DNA of 64,000 nt from Stenopsyche tienmushanensis. Taxonomy: Eukaryota; Arthropoda; Insecta; Trichoptera; Stenopsychidae. The stretch spans positions 992,001-1,056,000 of the forward strand of contig WACJ01000059.1 of assembly GCA_008973525.1 (NCBI GenBank), in the 5' to 3' direction. The notes beneath the pieces are model-generated. The model had not been told where the DNA came from. It made no database searches and saw nothing but the letters and a program-made list of their open reading frames with translations. Made by a program: the position numbers and the translations under genes. Each line of letters opens with the position of its first letter. The first letter of the stretch is position 1. Shown here one piece after another: positions 47,311 through 58,714 of this stretch.

Positions 47311-49589
47311 GTAAACAACTCGTCACTATTTTGCTTTTTATCGGACGCAAAACATGAATGAAAATATTTGACTTATGCCAAAATATTGACAGATAGTATA
47401 AAAGAGACGTTCTCGAAGCGGATGGATTAATATTGCCTTAAAAAAATAACAATTTTACGACATAATCTCGATGCTGGATTGTTGCAAAAATCAAATTTAT
47501 ATGCTTTCAATACAACATTGTACTAATATTTTTGACGCAAACTACCCCCACTCTTTTCAGATATAAGCGAAAATAATACAGCCTCAATTAGATTTAGTTT
47601 AATAATAAATCTAAATGGGAGAAATGGTGAACGTTTTCAATGTTATTATAAAAATATCTCGTTAGAATCCAAACTGATTATCGGAATAATGTAATGTTTT
47701 TTTATTATCAAATCCAATTTGCTTCTGAACTAAAAATGCATGTCTATGAAATATTAAAATTATTTTCTGCCCCTCCTCTTTTTTTAATCTCAGATTTGCA
47801 TGTTGATATTTTTTAATGGTTGTGTCGCAGATGGTTTATTTTAACATATTTCGTATGCAATTTTTTTTTAATTGACAGTCGGTAAGTATAATGTTTAAAT
47901 AATTATCGAGAAATGGTTGCATTGGATTAATTGCATTGCAGGAATTATTGTGGTTGTTGTGTTTCGTATTTATACAAGTTCTTCCAAGAAGCATTGTTTG
48001 TTCGTGTGTTTCAGCTATTCAATCGAGAAAGCGTCTTTCGACATGCTCACCTTGGTAGCTCGCGAGGTGAACGCTGTATTTTATTTATTTCGTCTAAAAA
48101 GGGTGTATTTTTTATAAACAGAAACTAAAGTTAGACCACTTGAAACACAAAGTAAAACTTCTCAACGAAAATTGTTAGCTAAAAGATTTGGCTGTGTTGT
48201 GTAATATATAATAAAATAGGCTTGTTACTGGTGTAGCGGTTGCTTTGTGCTACGTATAGGCACATACACACAGTAGAGGCGACGCGGCGCATGCGCGTAG
48301 CGTATCTTTGATGTATGCGATGGACACACTACAAACGATTTTCCTCTCTTTCCGATCAACTACCGCTTGGAGTTTCATTAATCGTGACGTTCAAGCCAAT
48401 CTGCTCTACCGCGCTTATACAACTATCACTTCAATAATATTTATTCGGAAGAAATAATGCTTAGATCTGCTCTTCAAAATTTATCAACACCAATCGATCG
48501 AAACACGTATCATAAAACACGTGGAATGCCAAAGATTTCATACAGGATCGATTTTCGACGACGGACATTCTTTGGCTTTATCGCGTTTTATTTTCTCAGC
48601 TGATAATGTTTGTTTGCGATTTAATGTTATGTCAGCCATTGGCAAACAATAGTGCTAATGTTCTTTCGAAAATTGCACGATAATGTTGTATTCTCGGACT
48701 AAATCCGACACGTACTATTTTTATGATTTTGTTTGCAAAGCTTCAACAAACACCGGTACTCAAAATAGTCTCCACGTTCTCGAGGTTCAATCTTGAAGTG
48801 CGTCTCGGGCTATAAAATGATGGGAACGAGATGACACTTTGGACGTTGAATGTTTTGAGGCCGGTATCCTATATGTTCGGTACGTCATGGCCTGGAAGTA
48901 GTCATGGAGGCTTGGACTTGACCTGAATGATGCTTCCCTTTTCAGATACACGGCCACTCTAAAAGAAGCCGATTTCTTGAAAGCCGCAGTATAAAAATAA
49001 TCGACATTGCATTGTCAATATCAGTCGGTCGCGTTATTTTTATAGATTGACAATATTAATTGGCATTGTTCAAATCTAAAGATCTTTATCATAACTGTCA
49101 ATCTTTTCGAATTTCTACAACCCTTGAGATACAAATAATGTATAAAATAAGAGCAAGTTAATTTTTTTGAGATGGAGTGACCCATGACTGGATTTCGCAC
49201 CCAAAATTGGAAAAAACCAGAATCAGATTCATTACACTTCACTTCTTATTATTCCTTTAACACGTTACCTGTGGGACAATGCATAAACTACAGTACACAA
49301 GAAAACTCGTTCACAAAATTTACGTATTTGCTAAAATGTTTCATTCTTGATATATATGATAAACGAAGACTTCTCACATGTTTTTTTTTCCTTCAAAGAG
49401 AACGAGCAATCATGACAAGCGGCAAATCTAAATACTCGACCAGACTTTGTCATGTGTGTACTTACGACGTGTAGTGAAACCCGATACTTTTGTATCACAA
49501 AGGTGATTGTTTTGAAAAGTATCACACGCTTCTAAACTATTAATTGACAATTTAAACTTTTATTTGTATTATAAGACGGTTTTTAGGAA
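47311..49589 (+). other. Start of long intron 1, with a possible 3-nt microexon
   Basis: No further coding exon recognised. At 47,861-47,887 a T-run and TTGACAG (acceptor, AG at 47,877-47,878) is separated by only TCG from GTAAGTATA (donor). A CG-rich block at 48,230-48,420 contains the palindrome GCGCATGCGC (48,287-48,296), which fits an NRF-1/Ewg site. 48,460-48,600 is one copy of a duplicated noncoding block. Confidence 0.45.
48460..48600 (+). repeat. Duplicated noncoding block, copy 1
   Basis: Aligns with 52,843-52,980: AATGCTTAGATCTGCTC vs AATGCTCCTATTTGCTC, TTTATCAACACCAAT vs TTTATCAGCACCAAT, CGAAACA...TGGAATG vs CGAAACATGCGGAATG, and GATCGATTTTCGACGACGGA vs GATCGACTTTTGACATCGGA followed by CATTCTTT. 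Same order and spacing over about 140 bp. There is no coding frame. Confidence 0.65.
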
Positions 49590-49591
49590 TA

Positions 49592-50399
49592 CACTTAAAC
49601 CTATTTTTGTGCGGTAGATGTGTTCCGCGGAAAATCGCACAAAAAAGCTATGACTTATATAGAAAAAGTGAAGATCCGTTCAAAGGATTTTAAAACCGCA
49701 TAACTTTGAAATAGCTATATAAAATATATACAAAATCGCATAAAAAAAGAAATCAAATACGCAATTAAAAAATAACATTTTTGGTAACATTTAAATGACG
49801 TCTTGCATGATTAGTAAAATTTTAAGGATGTTTGATATCTGGCATCTCAAATGCCACACATCCACTAGAGAAATACTAATTATTTTAATCACAAACTGTC
49901 ATCGCTGTATGATAATTTTCGTTGCGATTTTCGATATGACTCAAAGTTGCTTTCTTCTTCAGAAGAAATAGTATACCCAGTGTCAATGTCATCATTGTTC
50001 TGTGTAGATTTTCACTTTCCAACAATATAATTCATAATTAGTAAAGGAGTTACTATAGTTCCTAATTCAAAAAAATAAATAAATCACAAAATGGCGACTG
50101 CTTAAAAAAAAAATCAGTCAAGTCAATTTTTGGCCTTATTTTGTCAGTTTTAATTTTTTTTTAAATAGTTAAAATATAAATCTTGTAAGAATAATAAAGG
50201 GTTGTATAGAAAAGATTCGTACCCAGTTTGAAGTAAATTAATTAATTAAAACTTGAGATATGATGTCAACCGTGTTGAAAAAAGTGGTTTAGAATAAAGG
50301 GCGCGGTCTTAATTCAGCGATAGTAAATTACGACCTGAAAAAAAACCGCATAACTTCGAAATCGCACAGAAAAAAGTCGCACAAAAAGAGGTTTGAGTG
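49592..50399. mobile_element. Tigger-like non-autonomous element, copy B (about 808 bp)
   Basis: Flanked by TA on both sides (49,590-49,591 and 50,400-50,401). Inverted ends are CACTTAAACCTATTTTTGTG and, on the minus strand, CACTCAAACCTCTTTTTGTG. The subterminal AACCGCATAACTTTGAAAT repeats also occur at both ends. A TA target and CACTCAAACCTC.. ends with GCG-rich subterminal repeats suggest the pogo/Tigger branch of Tc1/mariner. No intact transposase; acidic CTTCTTCAGAAGAAATAGTA (49,957-49,976) may be a tail remnant. Confidence 0.78.
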
Positions 50400-50401
50400 T
50401 A

Positions 50402-51835
50402 ATTAAATGTTTTAAGAGTGTAATTTTTTTTGTGTTTTGATACCTTATCTGCAGATATTGGTAAAATAAAAACTAAAATATGTTAAAAATTCGAAAGTTA
50501 CGCGTATTTTAGTGAGAATTTAAAATAATGGCAATATTGTAAAAAATCGCCCACGCTAGAGCATATGCGGTCCACGCAAATAGCTCGCAGTTAATGTGTT
50601 TTAAACTTGAAATTCGATTTAACACGTTCTTCTTGAGGCAGCAGAACAAACAATCCAATATCAGGCTCAGTGATTAGAAGGTTCACCATCGAAATAATAG
50701 ACCAGGAATACACTATTGATAACAAGTTGGGATATGTTTAGTACTTTGTCAAAAAACTTAGTATAACTCTTAGCTATATATCTTTTTTTAATTTTTAAAC
50801 ATCTCCTTTTTAACATAATCATTTAAATGATAACACAAACATAAAATAACAAAAAAAAATGTTTTTAACATATATATATAGTATTTGAATAAATAATCAC
50901 TTGATAAATCTAAATGTAGGTCATTCCAGAGGCTATTAGTATATGCAGTAGATTAACGATTTTTTGGTCAATTTTATCTCACATTAGTTCGACTAATGAC
51001 CGGGATACCGAAGCATTATTTCTGTATTAAAAAAATTGTATGTACAGAGTGTGTTTGGGGACTTTATCTTGTAGGAATATTAAATTTCGCCCTAATATTC
51101 GAAAACCTTCAAGCACTGAGTTTTCTTGAAGTATTTTCAAGTAACGCACTTAATTTTTTCAATCAGCAATTGTTCAAATTTTTAATAGTCTTTTCTGTTT
51201 GTTTAATTTATTTACTTTGGTTTCTTCAGCGTTATATGTCCATAAAGTTCATATGATTTTAAGTGACTTCATTGTAAACATTGACACATTAGATGATCTG
51301 CTTTCATTCAAATTTGCGACTAACGGAGGTAAGATGATGATTTATTTATGGCGATAATATTATATAATAAAGTTACCCTCGGTATTCATAATAGATTTTG
51401 GGCGGCTCGGTCTTTTCCTGTCCTTCAAAGTCCCTGGTATCTTCTAATGATACAATGTAACCCCTTTATGGTAATATTATTATATTAGAAATTTCCCTGA
51501 TTAACGAGTCTTCATTCAAATTCCTTCAGCCTTCAGAGTCAAAAAATATTATATTTGATTTGGTTGATTTTGCCATTTTGAGGATAAAAAATAAGTAAAA
51601 ATATCATATTTCAAAGTTCATAGGGTAACAACGCCCGTTCGTTCCAAAATGCACCGAAACACTAAATAAATTACGTTGTGCAATTTGGAATTATGTGACG
51701 AGAATATAAAAATAAAAACTCATCATATGCCCATTATATAGCAGGCAACGAGAACGATTCTCTGAATTCTTTGTTTCTTTCTTATGTTTGTATTAATAAT
51801 CCGTCTGTATCGTATATTCACTTCATCGTTTGCTC
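50402..51835. other. Intronic or intergenic AT-rich DNA
   Basis: Nothing recognised. The open stretch at 50,996-51,256 is Phe/Leu-rich from AT-rich sequence and has no recognised domain. Confidence 0.5.
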
Positions 51836-52095
51836 GATATTGAAGAAAAGAATGACCTCCGATTTTTATTTGGAGCGCTCATCCAACAGGCAGTCTGGAT
51901 GAACGTGTTGAAGGACGCTTTCGCATCCTTCTCGATAGGGAGTGTGAAAAGTTTGTAAAGATTGAATAGTTTTTTCTCAGGCATAGTGAAAAACTACTCT
52001 AGGTGACCTTGTTGATTTTACTGGAAAAGGCTTTCTGGAATACAAAGAGTCCAGTCCCCCCTTTCCCAGGGTGAATTTCTACTTGCTAGGGTGAA
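51836..52095 (+). repeat. SINE-like dispersed repeat, copy b (longest)
   Basis: Starts near CTCGATATTGAAGAAAAGAA and TGACCTCC, continues through GATGAACGTGTTGAAGGACG, CTCGATAGGGAGTGTG, GTTTGTAAAGATTGAATAG, TACTGGAAAAGGCTTTCTGG and CAAAGAGTCCAGTCCCCC. It aligns with the inverted copy at 4265-4495 along nearly the whole length, and with 62,666-62,870 for its first half. No coding frame. Confidence 0.75.
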
Positions 52096-52842
52096 GTCAC
52101 ATGACGCAAAAATGCATCTCGGATTCGCTCGTACACCTACTGAGACTTAATCCCCGTCCACGTGCAACTTACCCCCGCGAATTTGAGACTGGGTGGTTTC
52201 CCATTTCAGGTTGGCCCTCCCAATTCGGCGAATACTTGGTTTTATATAATGCTCGATAATTTGCGTTTCGATAGTGTATTTGTAAATAAACGGATTTTCG
52301 CAAATATTAACGTATTGTGAATGTTCTCTGAATTGAATTTTGAAATACGGATGTCGTATGTCTGGACGAAGATTTTCGCACTTTGTTTTCGAAGTTTTCC
52401 GGCTATAAACTTATCGACGACGTATTTGGTCTACGTCATTAATTTGATTTGCAACTAATCAAACATCGAAGACTCTAATCAGATCATGCAAATTCTTTCG
52501 CATGCCCATATTACAGTATAAATTACAGATCAAGTGTTCCGCATGATCTATCGCAAAGTGTCGAACATTTTCATCTGAGCATCGAAAACTCGAAGAATGT
52601 AAATGAGCTGAAAATAAATAGTATACAGATCAGTCATCATTTAGATCTCGAATCCATTAATGATAAGTTGCTCACCGTGAAGACATGTAAACAGTTTACA
52701 GGGAATGTATTTCGATATTTTAAAATAAATGCATTCGGTCGGTATTTTAAGATAAACCAATTTGTGTAGAGATTATTTAGTCATCATTAACGAGCTGGGT
52801 CATTACGATATTTGACGGCCTTCTCATGCACCATTTAAAAGA
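52096..52842. other. Presumed intron
   Basis: Complex CG-containing DNA without a recognised exon. Confidence 0.45.
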
Positions 52843-52980
52843 AACAATGCTCCTATTTGCTCGTAAGAATTTATCAGCACCAATTATTCCTGGCACTTGT
52901 CGTCGGTCGAAACATGCGGAATGACACAGATTTTATACAAGATCGACTTTTGACATCGGACATTCTTTATTTCATCATGT
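52843..52980 (+). repeat. Duplicated noncoding block, copy 2
   Basis: Partner of 48,460-48,600, in the same orientation 4.4 kb away. Divergence of roughly a quarter of positions by eye, with shared words kept in order, points to an old duplication with some constraint or to a degraded repeat family. Confidence 0.65.
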
Positions 52981-53224
52981 GGCTTAAGCTTCGCAAATTA
53001 TCATAGTCATTGTCATTGGCATGAAAAAGTTGATTTCGAAACGTACTCATTGAAGAGAAGCTATTATTTATATCGAATAATATCGATAGATCTTTGAATC
53101 CTTCTTTATAATTATGTACATTTATTTTTGACTCCCTAAATTAACCCATGGTAATCTTCGATGTTGCCTTCCTGATTAGGAACGATCAATCACTTAAGCA
53201 AATAACATTATTCAAATATTTCCG

Positions 53225-53746
53225 TCGTGCTGATTTCTCAGACTAAAACTCGCAAAATTCCCGATTTCCCGACAAATTATTTATTTCCGTCACAGATGAA
53301 TACTTATACACTATAATACTTTGATGTGATTCGTAATTATATTACGGAGAAATACAAAAATTCTGAACCCCGTATCTATCATATTTCATATCGATGTTCC
53401 CATTATTCGTCGAGGTGTAGTAAATACATCACCGGTAGGGAAAGGTTACTATAACAATTTGAAAAACATACATGTACGCTATATATGTATACATAGATTA
53501 GACAGTCACTGCCCCTAGGCGTCGCCTAAGTGCGCCAATTAGTAATTACGCCACTGTTTCCAAGCGTCCAGATTTCGTCGGGAATGTCTCGGTTTAGTAG
53601 CCTTCATCGTGTTGGTGAGGTGTACGATTTCTGTAAGATAAAAATTTCAATTCCGAATTTTTCGGGATTACGTTTACTAATCTCGGGATTCATGAGCATC
53701 TAAAACTGTCCGGGATCCCGGGATTGGATTCCCTACTCCTTGCTTA
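53225..53746. mobile_element. Possible hAT-like MITE remnants
   Basis: On the minus strand, about 53,738-53,713 reads TAGGGAATCCAATCCCGGGA followed by TCCCGG, a self-repeating TCCCGG-rich terminus like those of some hAT-type elements. AAAATTCCCGATTTCCCG at 53,254-53,271 may be a decayed opposite end. Nested at 53,507-53,556 is another terminus-like sequence, CAGTGGCGTAATTAC on the minus strand. No coding sequence remains, and ends cannot be paired with certainty. Confidence 0.3.
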
Positions 53747-56693
53747 CATAATACAGTTAAATATATGTTGTATGTTTAATACCTGATCAGATTATTCATC
53801 ATATCAAATTCAATTAATTGACGTCAATATAAGACCGCAGATCAAGGGGTGAATTGGTTTTCTTTGTCGATATACATGCGGAAGAAGACGATCTTCAGTT
53901 AGCATCATATCTCGATGTAGGGATGTGCATTTATATTTGCAATCCTTGTAGAATGTGTCCGTTTATGGAATGGATATGCTCTTGTTGCAAAAAGTATTTC
54001 TAAAAAGTCGTTCCCTACGAGTTCTACACGAAGCATTTCCGCATGTCTGAAGCACTTTAGAGGCGATTCGATATTAACTCTAATGTTGCGGGCATGCTTT
54101 ATTAATCGCTCTTTGAACAGTTGTGACGCAAAAAGACGATAGAACATGAAGACAATATGCTGTCTTCCGTCATGTCGCGCGTGGTCCACGGCTGACCGGA
54201 AAATAGCATCCGACCTTCGAATCGACGCCCAACTCTTGACAGATTTATTCCTTTTTTATTTACATATCTCCGCAGACGCTTGGCGTGGTTCATAAACACT
54301 AATATTTTGAAAAGCACTGTTTTCTTCGTCGGAATTTGCTTATTTCAATGCTAACCGCTTCAGGGTCACCCCCTTTTCATTTCGGACGGGCGAACTTTTT
54401 TTTTTTGGGTCATTGAAATATCCTGAAATTCCCACATGCTTCATGTGTAAATACTTCACATGTTATTTTATATCGCACACTTGTTAAATGGCGATTATGT
54501 CGCTTGATCGAACAATTATCTGGATTGTGAAACACACTTGGCATCGAAATTCTTTTCGCGCGGAAATAAAGATCTTGCCATTTGCCAAGATTGGAAGTGG
54601 CTCATATAAACTGTAAACGAAAGCACATAAATCATTTACTCAAAGCAATGATGTATCAAATAGAGTTGCCGATTTTGTATATAATGCTTCATATTACAAC
54701 AGTTTTATTGGCTGGTTTTATGTTTACATACTGCTTAGATTTAATCAAGCGAAAGCAATGAAATACAGGCTTTCAAAAGTGTCAAAATTTTCAGACACAC
54801 TTAAAAATATTTGCATTTCAAGATTACTTGTTTGATTTAGCTACTTTGGCCCTGACGTTGAATCTGTTATGAAGACTTCTTCAAATTATCCATACTTTGG
54901 TATTCCATGAGTCCATGGTATTCAATTCTGACAAATAAAATGATAAAATACGAATGATAAGTCATTCACTGTTTAAAATTATTGGTGAAAATTGTGGAGA
55001 TTTTTTTACGGACATTTAAAATACAATTTGCATCCCAAATACTATATGATATATTTATAGATGCATCTCGAGTTTGTTATTAGATATTAGGGAACTATTC
55101 ACTTTAATCCTTCGTAAGTGCTATGATTTAAGACTACTAGGCATAATGTTAATTCTTGGAAGTTATTAATGGAGTTCAGGTACCTTTTTGATGATTTTTT
55201 AGTAATTGAGAAAATTATGTGAAGAGAACGATGTTTTGAGTATCATATGAATTTGATTATAGTTCTAAAAAATATAATCGAGCTGGACAATGATGTCAGA
55301 ATATGGATTTAAAAGTCAACGTGCCTGGAACAAGATTAATGAAGCAAAACGAATAATAAGGGCGATTTGACTTTAGAAGGACTTGGTCTACTGAGTCTTT
55401 AATCAGTAGAAAATGTATGCTATAAAAATGAATGTCACTAATAGAAAATTACTCTATTTTGTTTTGTACTTTGGTGCATGGTATGCTGGTTATAATTATT
55501 TCGAGTGCTTGAAAAGCAATGGGAGACTCTAAAGTGTAATGGAAATATAAAGAAATAGTATCTGAAATACCTAGACAAATAGTTGATGATGCAATGTTAT
55601 TTGTCCATGCATGTTGACTATTGGTCATCAAGCATATTCTTTATTATATTTTTAAGGTACGGTGACGAATTTGCTGCATACCTTGGAATTTCATCAGCAT
55701 TCAAGCACTGTCTCGGTTTCTTTATGCCGGCATATGGAATCCAAAAATGGAGTCCTGTCATTTCTATTCGCCAGTATTGAATGCAATGGGTTAGGTTGGG
55801 TCAGGTCAGGTCGTCATTCGTTTAGTTTAATTGTGAGTCAAAATATGTGCCCAATAAAATTTCTCATATCGGCACTTATCTGACTAGTAGATCTTTATAT
55901 ATGCCATATCGTATCGCCAATTTAATTCAAGCAAAAACTTTGAATTTTTCCAAGGCCACTGTGATGACGATAAAATAATGAATAGCACTAGGATTGAAAG
56001 ACAATTGAAGGGTACAACGGTTTTATCAATTCCAAATAACATAACCGGCGTCATTCCTACAATTCACACAGTTCAATTTAATTATGGTTTTTTTTCTCCA
56101 AAATTAATAATACGATACTTATTTCTTGATCTATTAAAAATTTACACGTCTAGTTGTTGTGGCTTCGGAAGGTATGATAGCATAATCAGTGAAATATGTT
56201 CCATTTGCTAAAAATATGTTTGGCATAAATGAAATTATCAAGATGATTTTTAGTCACGTTGACAATTACATCCACGAATGCTACAAAGATGAATAATGTT
56301 ATTTTTAATACATTGGTGCTTCGATAAAAGTCGATTAGACGCTCTTGTCTGAAGCGTATGTCTCATTTGTTAGTAAACAATTTAGCAGCCATCTGGAATT
56401 GGAATACCTCTAGAAATAAAAGTAAATCCATTTCTAGCCATTGATCCGAATTTTAAATACAGCTATATCCAATTTCCTTATAGGAACAATATAATCCACT
56501 GCATATTTTTTCAAAAAGCACCCTCGACTGCATAGGAAGAGTTGACATCGTCAAGGTAATTGCTGAAGGCAGTACTAGAGGGCATTATGAAAAAATCGAA
56601 TGTTACTATAGCACGACACCAAAAAAAATAACATGTTAAAATACTCAAAAATCAATTGATTAATGACCGACAATATTATAATATGAATTGGAC
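53747..56693. other. Presumed intron, no gene recognised
   Basis: No exon recognised. A short run GGGTTAGGTTGGGTCAGGTC (from 55,789) contains TTAGG/TCAGG-like units but is too short to be a telomeric array. Confidence 0.45.
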
Positions 56694-56760
56694 TACAGTG
56701 TACTCTCGATTATCCGGGTACGGATTATCTGGTTTGATGATTATCCGTGCCTATTACTAA
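56694..56760 (+). mobile_element. pogo/Tigger terminal fragment
   Basis: TA followed by CAGTGTACTCTCGATTATCC (56,696-56,715) and further GGATTATC words. Many pogo/Tigger elements start CAGTGGAACCTCGATTATCCG-like (first 20 bases) after a TA target, so this is probably one end. No opposite end or transposase was recognised. Confidence 0.5.
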
Positions 56761-58039
56761 AACTATTTAAAGCGATAGGGATGATGCTTGTATCTTATCT
56801 ACCAAAACAAACGCCTTTAACCATTTCAGATAAAGAAGCCATTCCTTCATAGCTCGATCACATTTAAAATTAACCGAAAATCGGACATTTCATATGAAAC
56901 CATTTGATACAAGAATTTTGCTAAAGCTGTGAACATTCATATTATATTTCATGAACACCAAATAGTTTGATGTTCACTATGCGATATATGAAACTGTTTT
57001 TTTTTTTGCAAATTCTAAATGCCAAATATTATTGTATTGAAGAACATTAATTTGCTGCTGGGCGAATCGTGACCTAAAAATGTCAATAAAACCCCGCCTA
57101 CTACATTTATTCAGACATTCTAACTAATCCAGTCATTTTCAGTGTAATTTATGTACCGTGTATATTTATTTATTATAGATTTATTCAAAAAGCATTGATC
57201 TGAAGGACGAGTGGAATTTAAATTAATGTACGTCTTTAGTTGCAAATCGCCGAGCACTAAAAAAACGCGAATTCTAAGGCCATCAACGCCTCTGAAATCT
57301 GATTGTTAACGCCCATTGTTTCAAAAAATATTACATATTTTCATATAATGATTAACTGTCACTGATATTAGAAAGCGACAGTAAAAAAATATTTACATAC
57401 ATCGATATGTAAATTGTAAATGCATTAAATTACTGGTTATTGAAATGATTTATTATTACACCACGAGAAGATTGAAAGTACGTCCTCGTCTTGGATCCCC
57501 CACCCTCAGCTTTGAACACTTGTTGAAAGATTAAAACTGTAATTAAAATGTTGCGATACTTTTGACCTTTCGCATTTTTAGAGTGTAAATATGGCTTTGG
57601 ATTATGTTTATGGTGATATTTTTGCAACGTTTATTTTATCAAGTCCAATACGTTTATTTATGAATATCTAAATACTGCCATGAATGAAGTATCAACTAGA
57701 AACGTTGTTAGAGTACTATAGCAGGATTGAAAAAGTCACCCTCCTCATTATTCAAGTTGAATAAGATCGAACATATAGATCTAAAATATTGGAATAGGTT
57801 CTAATACCTCTTTCGTCCAGGATTGGTAACAGTTGAATTATATAGTGAGCTTTTCTTTCTATACATTTCCATTACCAGCAGTCGGCAATGTGTGGAATTT
57901 GGCATTATTGTAATTTTTAAGACATTGAAAATCAGATAGTAAAAATAGTGAAAAATTCATCGTTTTATCCAATTCAACTTGACGAATCTGCTGATTAAAT
58001 TTTTTTTTTTAAAATACTGCAAAAAAACGTCTAGAGATA
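56761..58039. other. Presumed intron
   Basis: No gene recognised. It may include internal sequence of the pogo-like element, but no transposase motif could be read. Confidence 0.4.
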
Positions 58040-58047
58040 AACGATCG

Positions 58048-58436
58048 ATATTCCAAGAATGAGGGGTAAAGCAAAGGGACCCATTCTTACCAAAATTATT
58101 TATCGCCGTTTTAGAATCGATTTTTAGAGACCTAAACTGGAAAGACATGAGCGTCAATATAAATGGTATGTACCTCTCATAACTAAGATTCGCAGACGAC
58201 ATCGTCCTCCTCTCCGAAAATCCAGAAATATTGGAATACATGCTCTCAGATACCATAATGAAATATTCGGACTACAAATAAGTAAAGACAAAACGAAGGT
58301 TATAACAAACAGAGAATATATATATATATATATCTATACAGTCAATTCTTATAGACTACGTCGAATAATATATTTATCTCGGACGTCTGATATCATTCAA
58401 GTCCTATATTGAGAGAAAAATAGACCGAAGAATAAG
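58048..58436 (+). mobile_element. RTE-like LINE, reverse transcriptase palm remnant
   Basis: Reads GVKQRDPFLPKLFIAVLESI, then a stop in NGMYLS*LRFADDIVLLSEN, where FADD is the catalytic motif C of reverse transcriptase. It continues PEILEYMLSD, SKDKTKVITN and, in another frame, YIYLGRLISFKSYIERKIDR. Stops, frameshifts and an (AT)n expansion at 58,315-58,332 show decay. The coding sequence breaks off exactly where the palindromic MITE begins at 58,437, and only a short 3' piece resumes at 58,608. Confidence 0.82.
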
Positions 58437-58560
58437 GCCCGATCCACACTATGGTACCGGTAACGGTTCGATCTCTCTCCGGTCTCGGTCCGATCAAATA
58501 TTCTTACACAAGAAACAATCAGAGTATTCACACTATCGGATCGTTCCAATCCCGTTTTTT
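58437..58560. mobile_element. Palindromic MITE, half copy inside the LINE
   Basis: About 124 bp nearly identical to 29,259-29,381: GGCCCGATCCACACTATGGT, then GGTAACGGTTCGATCTC and CAAATATTCTTACACAAGAA. It stops after CCCGTTTTTT, so the right arm with its inverted repeat is gone. The break coincides with loss of the middle of the host LINE 3' region. Confidence 0.8.
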
Positions 58561-58607
58561 CAGACGGTCGCAAATTGCAATAAATTTGTACCCGTTGTAT
58601 AAGAAAA

Positions 58608-58714
58608 GAAGGTGAAACAGACCATTCAAACAGACTAGTAGAAGACAGAGTGGCATGGAGTAATTTGGAGGAGGCTTTCACAGCAATAGACCCAATAAAA
58701 TATACTTACTAATG
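58608..58714 (+). mobile_element. RTE-like LINE, extreme 3' coding remnant
   Basis: Encodes EGETDHSNRLVEDRVAWSNL and EEAFTAIDPIKYTY before a stop. The DR..W..LEEAFT pattern is the usual last coding block of this LINE family, so it is the tail of the element at 58,048. Several hundred bases between the two parts are missing. Confidence 0.65.

Noticed and set aside
51320..51345. GGAGGTAAGATG as a recursive splice site
   Set aside because: No pyrimidine tract and no AG acceptor of usable quality.
58397..58681. 94-codon frame on the minus strand across the MITE
   Set aside because: Lies antisense to the LINE and within the palindromic MITE; composition of the repeat explains it.
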